A stretch of DNA of 64,000 bases, taken from Corella eumyota (taxonomy: Eukaryota > Chordata > Ascidiacea > Phlebobranchia > Corellidae). Below, piece after piece: positions 22,645 through 35,300 of the stretch (position 1 is the first letter of the stretch; every line of letters begins with the position of its first letter). The stretch spans positions 9,610,001-9,674,000 of the forward strand of contig OY720098.1 of assembly GCA_963082875.1 (NCBI GenBank), written 5' to 3'. Below the pieces are notes generated by a model that was given only the letters and a program-made list of their open reading frames with translations, ran no database searches and was not told the origin of the DNA. Made by a program: the position numbers and the translations under genes.

Positions 22645-25600
22645 TTAGACTATGGGCGTTGTCTCAACTTTTTTCAGTTCAACGTCAGGTATCAGAGAAT
22701 TAGAATGTTGGCCTTCACTTACTTCTGTGATGTGATAAAGTTTGGAGTTGTTGAATGAGGATTGGTAAGTAGCGTGATGACCAAGCATAGATGCATCTGA
22801 CAACTGAAAATCAAAAATTGACAAAATGCATAAATAGCAAATTTTGGTCTTAAGACCAAGTGGTAACATAGGTTAACACAGTTAATTATTTCTTAGCTTC
22901 TTTAGTACCTAATTTCAACAGCATAAAGTATACCCTAAACTGCAATTACGATTTTAGAGTAAAAAAAAAACTTAGTGAAACGGATAATTCAAGTTGACTG
23001 TGCCAAAAGTAGCCACCGCTCCATTCAAATGAGGGGGATAAAAAAAATAAATAAATTAAACCCAAATATTTTGTATACTCTTTATATTTACATACACGAG
23101 TGTTGGCTGAAGAACCAGTACGACTGCTTGCAGGGACTTTATTTTTATTATATTTTGTGTAAAGGAATCCACTAGTTCGGGCAAGTTTTCTTTTCGGTCT
23201 AAACATCCAAGTAGCAGTTGACAGGCGTTGGTAAAACTTTGAACCTAAAAAAATAAAATTGTTTTTAAATAATTACGGCATCTTTTAAAATTTATTAAAA
23301 CAGAGATACTAAAAATCAAAATTTAGCAAATATATCACTATTTTCTAAAGGCCCCCAAGACCAGGTCACGTAACAATTATCACCCCATTTTCTCAAATAA
23401 ATATTATGAGTAACATTCATTTCAAACTGTAATATAGTTTATTCGAAACCGCTATTAAATGTATTTTAAAATACAAAAATACTGTTTTAGTTTTAAAAAG
23501 ATTATAGTTTAACATTTGTTGCAAATCTTAATTGATATAATTACCTAGAAAGGTGTAAAATATTGGGTTAAGCATGCTGTTGGAAAATGCTAACAAACTA
23601 GCGCAAGTTGACACCACTTGGCAAGGTTTCCTCTTCAAGTTAAGTCCTTTGAATTTCAGAAGTGTGTTGGCATGATAAGGTAGCCAGCACACTATGAACA
23701 GTACAACCAGGGATATCTGTGTTATATATATTTAGTGTAGTAGTTAGAACATTTGGCTTTACCACATAGGTTGAATTCATACTGCTTTTATTCTGTAGTG
23801 CCTTTAAATAGCTAGTCTAAACTCCTGCTAAGCAAATACCATTTTGCAGGCTAGTGGTCAAGAAAATTATAAAACAATAATATTCCAAACTGTTAAAAAA
23901 ATCTGCTTGTACTTAATGTTTCTTACTCAAGAATTTTGCAACAAGCCAGCAGTGGTAATCTAACCCATGACCTAAAAGACTCAATGCATTAAACAAAAAA
24001 ACATAAAAGACATTACCACTATTCCAGTAACTCTTTGTTTTTGTTTAAGATTTTGTGATTTGTTTGAATTTGAAGAGGAGCTTGATGAAAGACGAAGCGA
24101 TCGAAAAAAAGAGAATTTTTTGTCGTTTGGGGACTGATCAAAACTTTTACGACGACCCGGGGTTCTTTAACAAAAAAATAAAAATTTTTAATACAAAAAA
24201 GTTAGGATAGCCTATGTACTATCTATTTAAATTAGCTTTTAAAAACCTGTTTGCAGACCCAACAGCAGGGTGTAGAACTCGCCATAATATAAAGCTGTAA
24301 CAAACTGTCATGATAGTAACAGGAATAACAAACGTAACCACAAAGTTAAAGTGGGCCCACCAGTAGAACACAGTTCTTTTTTTATGCTTACACTAATAAT
24401 AACAACAAAAATAGATTGGGTTAAAACTGTAATAACGCTATTGGTTGCCAAAAATATAGAAGATAAGAAAAAAAATTGTTGATAGTTTTTATTTTAAAGT
24501 AAGCCCTTGATATAATAATTTGAATATTCATACCCAATTATTTAAATTGAAAATTTAATTAAACGAAAGTTAATACCTGCATATTTAACGTATCAAACTC
24601 TTCTAAAAAAGCAAAAATATAAATTAATATTTAAACAATTAAACCTATTTTGTTATATAAAAATAATTGTAATGCTTTATTAACACACCTGTATAATATG
24701 CATGCTGATCATAGGTTAAGTTCTAAAAGAAATTCAAGTGTTAAAATAATATGCTTTTTATATATAATTTAAAATAGAATATTTTTATTTAAAAATCATT
24801 TTATTGGCAATGCTAACTTACATTGAATAAATGTAAAAGTTTATTTAAATATTTGAAAAAAATATAAAAAAACATACCTCAAACTTTTCTCCAAGTTCTG
24901 TAAAATTAAAAGTCTTGTTAGTTATGCATATTTAACTTTAACTTAACATTTATTAAAGGAGTTAGGAATTAAGTTGTTGCATTTACATCACAATCTTAAA
25001 CTGTTTATTCACAAAATTTGTTCAGTCTATAGCTATAACAGTATAACTAAATTTGTTGAATTATCTATTTATTTTACTTTCTTGAGTATATAGATCTTCA
25101 CCATCATAGAGTACTTCATCAGCTGCGGTACGAGGAAATTCGTAAGCACAGTTGCAATTGACTTGGGACCAAACCCATAAAGGGGATGCCAACGCGATAG
25201 CGATAACCCAAACCCATATAAAAAAATTAGGAAATCGTAAACACGACAAAATCAGAAAGTTACTCTTAAAAAATTGTTATATATAAAAAAAAAAAAAAAA
25301 TTCTTAAAAAATTTTATATATAAAAATAAAATCGAAATGTTATATATATGTAGTTTCTTTGCACATTAGCCAAAACATTAGCCAAAGTTAACTTTAAGAA
25401 ATCCCCAAAAAACGGATTTTGTTATTAACTAAAACAAAAATAAAAATTGTCCATAAACAAACAAAACATATTATTAAAATTCACAAAAAAATTAGATTTT
25501 AGTTCAGTTACCACACAAGTAAGTATAACTGCATTGCTGTGCGTTCTTAATTTTCTCCATCGAGCTGCAACAGGATGAACAATGGCAACATAACGATCAA

Positions 25601-26866
25601 AACTCATCAACTAAAAATATAATTAATAAACATTTAACAAAACAAATTAGAAAGTTTTAGTTTTTTTACGAACATTATTTTATTCAAAACCCAATGCTAA
25701 AATACAAATTAAAGCTTTTTAAAATATCAACTTTACACAATTTTAAGCATTAAATTAAACCCAGTATTTTTTATTGTTACAAAAATAATTGGCGTTTACC
25801 AACCTTTGGTTTTAAATTTTTTTTTATCATATCCCTAACTCTAGAACAATGGCCTATTAAAACCAATATTACAAGATACATCCTAATCAAGAAAAAAATT
25901 CACACACTTTCAAAAACAGTTAGCTAACCGTGAGAAACAAAATGCCGGCGTAGTAATTGAGCATAAAAATGCCCTCGTAAGCTTTACACAATGGCAACGA
26001 AAATTTCCATTCGCCGGTGATCCCTTCTGCAGCTCGTAAAGGAAGCATTGCTAGAAAAAGGAAATCTGCAATTGCAAGTTGTAGCACGTACCTTTAAACA
26101 ATAACAACAGTTTCGTAATATAAATTTTTTACAGTACTAGTATTTTTTGATTGTGTTTTATAAAATTGTTCTACAATTACAAAAAAAAAATATTTTAAGA
26201 AAATTTTTAACATTTCAATTTTTTTTTCATTACAAAAATAAATATATTTTAAGAAATTTTTTTAATATTTTATTTTCTTTTTCAAATTTTTTATTATAAC
26301 TTTTTATGACTGTAACATAAAGAAGTTTTTTTTTTCTTATTTCACCAAAAAAAATAATTTTTCTTTTATTAATTTATTTTAAATGTTTTTTTTTTTTTTT
26401 TTTGTAACAAAACATACCAGTGAGATATACTTTTCTTAAAATCCTGAAGTTGAATAATTACGAAGATTGTGATTGCGTTAAATATGATACCGAAAACCGA
26501 TATCAATAGTTCTAACACCACTACCCAACTTTCAGCTTCCCCACACATACTTGTTGACATCTTTTTATTTAGTTCCAATAACGAACTATTGAAACCAAAA
26601 TCTGAAATTCAAGATTTTTTAAATCAATTTTACTTTTTACAGAATATTATTTGAATCTTTGCTTTAATAAATTGAAAAAATTAAGATAATATTTTTAAAA
26701 AAAATTATCAACTAACACTACTTTTTTTTAGTTTCTTTTAAGTGTCTTATTGAAATAAATATTCATTGAAATTAAGTGTCTTATTGAAATAAATATTCAT
26801 TGAAATTAACTTACCAATGCCAAAATAATCATGCAAAGTTTTATTTAAATGCAAAAATAAACTCAT
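22645..26866 (-). CDS. Class A (rhodopsin-like) peptide-type G protein-coupled receptor
   Basis: Thirteen exons (26815-26866, 26418-26601, 25929-26091, 25512-25610, 25078-25264, 24878-24897, 24689-24722, 24577-24602, 24247-24386, 24017-24164, 23545-23716, 23096-23244, 22645-22803) give 510 residues. The N terminus has two sequons (NKT, NSS). Hallmarks are FNAITIF in TM1, LAIADF in TM2, FDRYVAIVHP after TM3, WVIAIALASPLWVW in TM4, FVIPVTIMTVCYSF in TM5, CWLPYH in TM6 and NSMLNPIFY in TM7. The second extracellular loop is long and rich in Asp, Glu and Tyr, and three microexons of 20, 34 and 26 bases encode part of it, including an NLT sequon. The third cytoplasmic loop is Ser-rich. Motifs suggest the somatostatin/opioid/chemokine-like branch; the ligand cannot be named. 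The TM4 exon start is uncertain (see findings). Confidence 0.85.
23731..23905 (+). mobile_element. Degenerate tRNA-headed SINE copy
   Basis: TGTAGTAGTTAGAACATTTGG (A-box region) and TTGAATTCATACTGCTTTTA (decayed B-box region) precede a body with ATATTCCAAACTG. It lies in a GPCR intron and is among the most diverged copies. Confidence 0.65.
26741..26808. repeat. Tandem 34-base duplication in GPCR intron 1
   Basis: The unit beginning AGTGTCTTATTGAAATAAAT occurs at 26741-26774 and again at 26775-26808, next to the exon 1 donor. Confidence 0.85.
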
Positions 26867-29396
26867 TTTTATTTTATAACATAAAATCCTATTTATAATA
26901 ACATATAAACTGGCAGCCAAGTAAACTACAAAATTACGACAAAATAATAAACTTTAATAAACAAGTCTGTAAAAACATTACAGCTACATAAACTTATACT
27001 TATCCGGTGTAATTTTAACTGCTTTAAAACCATGTTTACGTCAAATTAACATTCAAAAAGTTGCTAAAATGATACCCAAGTGATTTTTCCTAATAATTAA
27101 TCAGAAAATGGAAGACCACTGATTGAAATTTTAAACTGTGTCACATTTGACTAATTTATAAAATTCTGGTTATTTAAAAACAGTTGAATTACAATTGAAG
27201 TATTATTGAATTCATAATACCTTCCATTTTCTCGAAAAAAATCATTGATTTTTATTCAAATAAAAAAGTCATAACACTAACCTTTAAATTGAATGCCTGC
27301 AGCAGATTTTTAAGCAGAAAACTATGTATTGGTTCCTAATTAACCTTTAAACATAATAATAAAATTAAATGTTTAAAAAAAGTAAAAAGTATTAATGTAT
27401 TTATTGTATGATTACTACTATTTTCTAAGAGTCTAAACATTGATTAATAATTTAAAAAATTTTTTTTAATTTGAGCACAATATACAATTAGTCATAAAAA
27501 ATTTAACACAGTAATTATTAAGGCATTTAAAAATAGCTCACTTCATTTTTAATTCACTCTAAAATCTATTTTCTTTCAAGAACAATAGAATAATGGGAAG
27601 ACAGAGTGAGGTGGTAACTTCCTTATTTGAGTGGGTTAGCATCCTCTTTTCTCTAGCATCAAATTTCATAAACATTTAGAGAAGCAAGCAAAACAAAATA
27701 TTATGATAGACAGCTAATGCTAGAAATAATATACTTAAAGCACAGCTATTACCTAATATTAGAAAAAAAAAGAGGTGGACTTTGTTGACAAAAAAAATTA
27801 GTAGGCTACTATGAGAACATTAAAAAATTGAACAATGTACATTTTTTAAATAATATTAACAAAATATTAAAAAAATTTCGTTAGATATATAATTTCATTA
27901 ATTTGCAATTTAATAATATTTTAGTAAAAAATTTAATAAACATATAAATACTATTCTGCAAAAAACAACACATAATTTTTATTTGGTGTTAAATTTTTGA
28001 TTATTTTTAATACCTGCAGCATTTCATCATGTTGTGCAAATACCTTTTTCGTCCCACGCACAATATTATTAACTGAGTGTTTTATTTTGGTACCCTGTAA
28101 AGTTAAAATAAGTTTAGCAAGTTAAACAAACATTTAGCCCAACAGCCCACATACAAAAAAAACTGTTAGGATATGCATTTTATTTTTTACATAATAAGAA
28201 ATTTTAAAATTAAAATTAAAAAAAATTAAACCTTCGAGTCTGCAATTTAATTTGTAAATACACATTTTTTTATTTTAGTGTCTTCGTTGTGCAAAGTCAA
28301 CATCATGCAGCACTAAAAAATAAACAAATCTCGTAATTTTTCTTTTAACCTTCCTGGCGTATTAACCTAGAAAAGAAATTTTTAAATTTATTATTTTATT
28401 ATCAACTTTTAAAGAAATAATTATTTTCATTTTTTTATTATTGAAACACGTGTGTAACCTTTAACCTATGACGTTTGTTTACATATTTTTTCCTCATAAA
28501 TAATGGCTATAAAACATAATTTATTTGTTAAACTAATTTGTTTTTGCTATTTATTTTTTTCAAATTACAATTTTATCACTTTTCTCAAAAATTGCATTTT
28601 AAACCATGTTACAGTAGAAAACTTTTCTTTTTAGTTTAATTGAATTTTTAACCGCACAATTTATTTTGTAAATTCTTTACGTAAGTACCTTTTCTTATTA
28701 TTTGATTTTAGGATTAATTTGCTACTTTTAAGTAAATAACTAACCTATATTTAGCCCATACAATAAAACACGTTTTTTTAGTTGGCTGTATTAAAACATA
28801 CACACGTAAAAATACACTAAAATTACATAAAAATAATTGTTGTCTACTTAAAGTAGAAATCAAACAAATCGACATTATTTAAAACAACGTGTGACTATTA
28901 ATTTTCGAAGACATCATAAGACAACTCTAAAAACAACACTACAATAAAAATTTCATGAGAACTACTTCAATAAAATCCCAAACATGATTATATACAAAAA
29001 TAAAAATCACAATAGTTGAAAAAAAATATGTTTTCAATTTTGAAACTTTAAAATTGACTTTGGGAAATTCTTTAAAAGTTAGGTATAGGTTAGAAAAGCT
29101 ATTGTAAACAAGTCAAAGTTATTATGAAATACGTGGACTGACTATGTGAACAGTATGGTATATACAAATATTAAAATGATATTCACAAGGCTTACGATTA
29201 GGTCAAAATGTATTTAGTCCTCTTTTTAGTGCAATGTTGAATAACGTTTACCATTCTTACATTATTTTATTTAAATGCTAGGTATTTTTTACAGAACTAA
29301 GCCAAAAAAGCTTTAATAATAATCTTAATTACATATGTTAGACCTTAACAAAAAATCGAATATAAAACAATTAAATATTTTTCAAAAATTAAAGTT
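26867..29396. other. AT-rich spacer, no established gene
   Basis: This 2.5-kb interval between the GPCR start and the RBL stop, on the same strand, is dominated by A/T runs. One splice-bounded open segment on the minus strand (28014-28094) is listed separately. No long reading frame or known repeat family is seen. Confidence 0.5.
28014..28094 (-). other. Possible unassigned exon
   Basis: An 81-base open segment is flanked by TTTACAG and CAG|GTATTA on the minus strand. It would encode GTKIKHSVNNIVRGTKKV and nine more residues ending HDEMLQ. Base composition is less A/T-biased than its surroundings. I could not link it to a start codon or further convincing exons. It may be a 5' exon of the GPCR gene, part of a small unknown gene, or chance. 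Confidence 0.25.
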
Positions 29397-32300
29397 TTAG
29401 TTTACACCATTCCTTTGGTCATGGATGATTTGAGCTCTGCTAGTGACTGCAGGTCGTTTTGCTTGAGTGGCCTCGTCAGCATTAAACGCAAGTGACCGCT
29501 TGGTGGCAGGGCCCCGACGGAGCATCATTTTGTTAATTTCTCGCAAATTTTTCGAAGGACTTCTCTGGAAATTGTACTCCATTGTATTAGGCGAGTTAGT
29601 TTTGAATAAACCTAAAAAACAATTGTCATTAAAAACATAATAAACATATTACCTTTCTTTAAAAGCCAATTTTAGCCTTGGTGTCCCCAAAAAGCAATAA
29701 AAATATACATTTTAACTTATTAATTGTGCATTATGGTTAAGGTTAAGGCCCCAAATAGTAAGGTAATTTGTCTTAAAATAATTACTAGTTTTAGTTTTAT
29801 TTTAAAAAATCCACTTACGAGGCTTCATGGGTGAAATAGAAATGTTGTGGTTACCAGGAACCCTACGTGGAGATTGTGAAATGGCTCGAACAAGTGGCAT
29901 GGGGGATAATGGAACCTCCAACTAATAATAATTAATGTAATTTAACCTCTATGTAAGTGTATTTAAATCTTTAAAAATAAAGTTTTTTTAAATCTCCAAA
30001 AATAAAGAAAGAATACTCTTGAAAAAAGCTGATTAAAACTTGAATTTAATTTTTAATTTTCTGTTTTTAACAATCTTATTATCCAGTAGTTATCATTACC
30101 TAGAGATCCTTTTAACATGTCAAAAAATAAACAAACTTATAACCATGATTCTGATATGCAATATGTTAAAAAAAGGTAAAATATTGCTTAAAAATCAGAA
30201 AAATTTTCCTACATGATTTGTCTCTCCAGATGGACTAAACTTCTTCACAAAATCTCTAATCAAAGGCAAATAAACTTTGTTGTAGAACGTTATCAAATCA
30301 TGTCTTTCCTCAGGTGAAGTGATGTGAGTTGTGGGTGAAGGGGGCAATGAAGAGGGTTGTGGGGCAGGGACAGTGCTGTTAGACCTCATTGCGGGGGTGT
30401 TTCCCCTGGTGGTAGATCCCCCATTAGTTAAATTAGGGCTGGACGCTCGCTTGATTAAAACATTTCGGTAAACCTAAAAAAAAAAGTTTTTTTTTTTAAG
30501 TTTTTTTTTCAGAAGCCTATTTAAATCATCAAAATTAAAACAAATGTGTGCTTCAGTAATAAATGTAACTTTTGACTTACATTACTTGTTGCCTGTGGTT
30601 GGGTTCGATAACATCTCATTATTTCTTGGAAAGATTGATCATGCTGGGTTATCTAAACCAAAATTCAAAAAGGGTCAGTCGGAACCCTATTACAGACCTA
30701 AATTCTTAATTTGTACAAGCTAGATATACTTATTTTAGCCTCTACCTTTGCCATGACATATACAGCACACATCAAGAGTTGGTCAATGTGCCGATCTCTC
30801 ATCAAGTCCCTCGAGTGTTTGGAAATAGAGTGTTCGAAGCAAGTCCAAATTTTAGCTTGTAAGTCGGGTAAAATAACAAGCTGATCACATAAGTGTCGCA
30901 AACGAACGCTGGCCATATGATACACCTAATTAAATACAAAAACATAAAAAAACTGACTTAACAGCCTGAGATAACTTTTATAACCTTAACCAAGTCTTAA
31001 GTTACCTTTCTCTTTTACTATATTTTGGTTTACTCTTTTAACAGTAAAATTATCTTTTATTAAGATATGATAAAATTTACTTTTCTGAAGAACAGTGCAA
31101 GAGATCCAGTTTTTTTCGGCTTTTCGATTTTCTCTGATGTAACTACAGTTGTTGTATTTTCATTTGAATTTAATAAAACAGAATTTCGACCTAATATAAA
31201 AAATTATTTATTCCTAAGTTAGCATTGGTATGTTGTGACTCAATAAAAAAGAAGGACATGGAAATATTGGTAATCGAACATAGAACCTAATGTGATAGTG
31301 TCCAGTGTATTTAACCTGTTATAATATATCTGCAACTTTTTCAAAGCTTAAATATGATTAACTTAAATTTAAATATACCTGTTGAAGATGGAAAAACAAG
31401 ATGAGTCCTTGGAACAAAATTTGAATCTCCCTCCACCTAAAAATAACAAGAAAATAAATAAAATCACAATATAACAATTTCAACCAAATTAAATTCTGGT
31501 TAAAGTTAGTATTTTCTTAGATTTTAACATTTTACCTTAATTATTTAAAATGTTTTTATTTTAAAATTTGTATTTATTTAATTCTTAAACAAAAAAAATT
31601 ACATTAGCTTGCATGGAGCCCTCTCCTCCAAAAAGTCTCCTTCTGGCTGCTCCTGGAGCCGGAGAACTAAATCGATCCCCAACAAGCCCCGAATCCGAGT
31701 GTCGATGATGCATACCCACTTCTTCCCCAGCTACAGCCCTGATCCTTGGATGGGTAAGTGGGGATCTCCCACTTTGGAGACCACCGTTAACAGATTGGGG
31801 TTCTATATGGTGTGAGTGGTTAACCTAACATAGAAAAAAAATATTTTTGAGTTTTTTACTTAAAAAACTTAACCAGGCATCACTCTTCATCATTAAGTAA
31901 TCTTGTTAAAAAAATATAAATATATATTGTAATATAAGCCTTATTCTTGGCTTTTAAAGAAAATGTGAGAAAGGAATATTAAAATTAAAAAAAAATTTTA
32001 TGCCTTAATTTGAGACCTAAAAAAATTACTTAAATCCAAAAACAAACTCAACAATATTCTTTTAAAAATGAAAAAAATTAAAGTACCTCTTCACACAACG
32101 GAGCTTCCCATTCCAACTGCTCCAAAGCTATCCATAATGGTGAATCCGAGACCCAGGCTAAACTTTCAAGTATTTGTTCTTCGATGTGGTTTAGATGTTT
32201 AATTACTGGACCTGAGAGATTATCTTCCGCGCGAATAATTAACTCAATAACCTGTAATTTTTTGTAATTAATTAGCCAAAATGTACAGGGGGTAACTTTA

Positions 32301-35300
32301 TAGCTTAAACATAGGGTAGCCGTTAATATTCTGACCTAGTCTTATGATGCCTATGCCAGTTGAGGATTTTGTTAAGTAGGTATATACATTAACTAATTCA
32401 TACTAAGCCGAACTAACGGATGTTCATAATATCAGTGAATTAAATTCTTTATGGTTGTTATTGACCTAGTGATATAACCGTCATAACCTTTAGATAATGT
32501 AAATTTTATTAATTACAAACCTTGTAGAAATAGTAAGGAGTTAAATCAAGAGCCTCCATGATCCAGGGAAATGCTCGTCGAGATTCACACGAACATAAAA
32601 CAATCTCAGCACAGCAAGCAAACAACAAGTTGTGGTAATCATCACGTTTTAACAAACTCTAAAAATAATAGGAAAAATTTTAAAACAAAATATTTGTGTC
32701 TCTTGTAAATAATATATATATTTTTTCTTATTTATCCCGATGTGTGAAAGTCCGACTTCACTACTAAAATGTAGAATAACATCAGTTACCCTGACTCAGC
32801 CTCGAGTTGCCTTTGGCACTTTAAGATACTATTAATTGAAATTTCCTGATATTTAAGCTGCTGATTAAGTATTGATAGTAGGAGTTTATCTGTTTATAGC
32901 GCCTTACCCAAGAAGGCTATGACATGATGACTATAGCTTGTATCCAGAATTTAAAACTTTTTTTTAGCTTGTATCCAGAATTTAAAAGAAAATTTAGACT
33001 TTAAAAACCGTAAGCAATACTAACCGTTAAATCTCCCTTTCCACCTAACCGTTTTATTTCTTGCAACATGGTTGCTTCCAAAGTGTGAAAATATAAAATT
33101 TTCGACAAATTTAATCTATCTTCAGCACACTCTAAAAATAACAAAAAAAAAGTGCAAATCAATTATGCTTTTATTTAAAGATTGATATGTTATACAGTAA
33201 TTTGATTTAGATTTGTAGTAGGACCAAATATGTTTAAAAATTGACAATTTTTCTGCTTTCTTACCCTTGGATGAAGCAGGAAAAGTGTTATAAGGTTTCA
33301 TGTATTCTTTCTTAAACTCCTCACCCAGTTTTTCAACCCTTTCCTTAACTTCATTAACAGGATTCTCACTACATTCCCTACACAACAAAAATGTTATAAC
33401 GTTATTTTATTTAAGTTGCCAAAATAGTGGTAAAGAAAAGGTCAATCATGCTGTACTTACAGAAAAATCACTAAAATTTAAAATAATTTAAAATCCTAGT
33501 GTTTAAATAAAAATTATTCCATTTAAAATAAATCCATTTTGCTGTATTTTACCTGTCGTTGTCGGAACATGATTTTTTATTTAAAAACCCCAAAATTTGA
33601 TGCTAATATGTATACATATTAGCCACTAAGCTCCATTATATATAAATCAACATGTACACATACTTGAAAATTTTCAGAAGTTTATCAGAAGGTTGTGCTG
33701 GTTTTCCATGTAAAAGTTTCTTCAGTTTTGCTACAGATTGTAATGCAGCCGTAACTGGGGAAGAGTTTTGGTTTTCCTCTTGCCTTCCTTGTAGAAATTC
33801 ACGGTTTGTCAAAGGAGTATTTGGTGCAAGACTGTTGTGCGCCTAAAAGTAAAAAAAAATTGTTTTTATTATTTTTCTAAAAAGTAAACAAGAACACTGA
33901 ACTCAGAAAATATGAATATATATTTATTTATTTACAAAGTGTATTTTTTTAAACCATGCTATTAAAAATTTTGCATTTTTTAAATACCAAAAACAAAAAT
34001 ATATACAATATATATAACTCCAAAAATTATAAAAAAAATACCCAAATTTAGTAAAAATCAAAAATCTCTCACCCCTGCCAAATGATCATTAATTTCATTG
34101 CGATGTTGTGAGGAGATTAATGGATTGGGAGGTGGATTTTTAATTGGAGTGCCAAGCTCTGTGTCCACATCATCACAGAGAAAAACTCTTTCGTCAAAGT
34201 CACCCTCAGTTAAAACATAAACCTCGTACAATTTATTGAGTGCTTTCCTAACAAATTAAATAATAATAAGATTTTATAGCGTAAAGTAACAGTCTCTAAA
34301 TTATGTATTCGTATATTTTTAGACCTATAAAAAGTTTATTTAATTATATTTTATTTTTTTATTTAAAGATTGGTTTTTGAAATCTTTTAGAACTATTGTT
34401 ACCTTTTTTTTAATTTGAATATAAACTTACTTGTTTGTTTCAAAGTTTTGTGGAATAAATAAAGTTGTCTCATCACCCGATAGCAACTATACCAAAATAA
34501 AAAAAGATTTGATAAAAAATAATATACCACCAAAGATTTACTGAAGGACTAATCTAACTGAATTAAAAATTTTGAGAGTAAAATACTAGGCATCGCCACA
34601 AAAAGTCCTAGGTTCGAAGTCCCACTGCTTTTACAACAAAGTGACATCATTTAAAGAGTTAAAAAAACATGTTTATTTTGGCGAGCTTAAAAAACAAGAA
34701 AATTATACAAAAAATTTAAAAAAACCAACAAATAAGCAACAAAAACTAACTTACATCTTTTTCAGGATCTAACAATGATGCAACATATTTTTTCCAATTA
34801 TGAATATTGACAACTCTTGTCTCCAGCAAAAATTTTTCAGTTTCAGAATGAGTGAGACCTTGTGCTGCATATTTTTGTACAAGAAGGGTGATTATGTCAC
34901 TCTGGTTCGATAACTCAACGTCCTTATCTTTCCAGTTTTCAGGTAAACCTTTACAAAATTTTAAAGTTACAAAATTTTAAATAAAACAAATATAAAGTAG
35001 GATAAAAATGTAAAAATCCTATACTATTTAAAATACTAAGGACCACCTTAAATTTAAGTCTTTTTTTTTATATTTTTCAATAATATGTCTTTTTTCTAAG
35101 TCTTTTTATTTATATTCAATAAAAAGGATTGTAGTTGTTAAAAAAATTTAAACTAATTAACTAATAATAAAATACATGTTTTTACCTTCAAAGTCAGGAT
35201 TTAGTAAACTTTCACGATTTGAGCAATTTAGTGCGTTTTTAAAACACAAGTCGACCCCACTAAGTAAAAGCTGAAATGAACTCACAAGTTCACCACTGAT

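Noticed and set aside
31609-31815. Plus-strand open frame of 68 codons
   Set aside because: It is antisense to RBL exon 16, whose protein matches p107, including the RRRLFG site.
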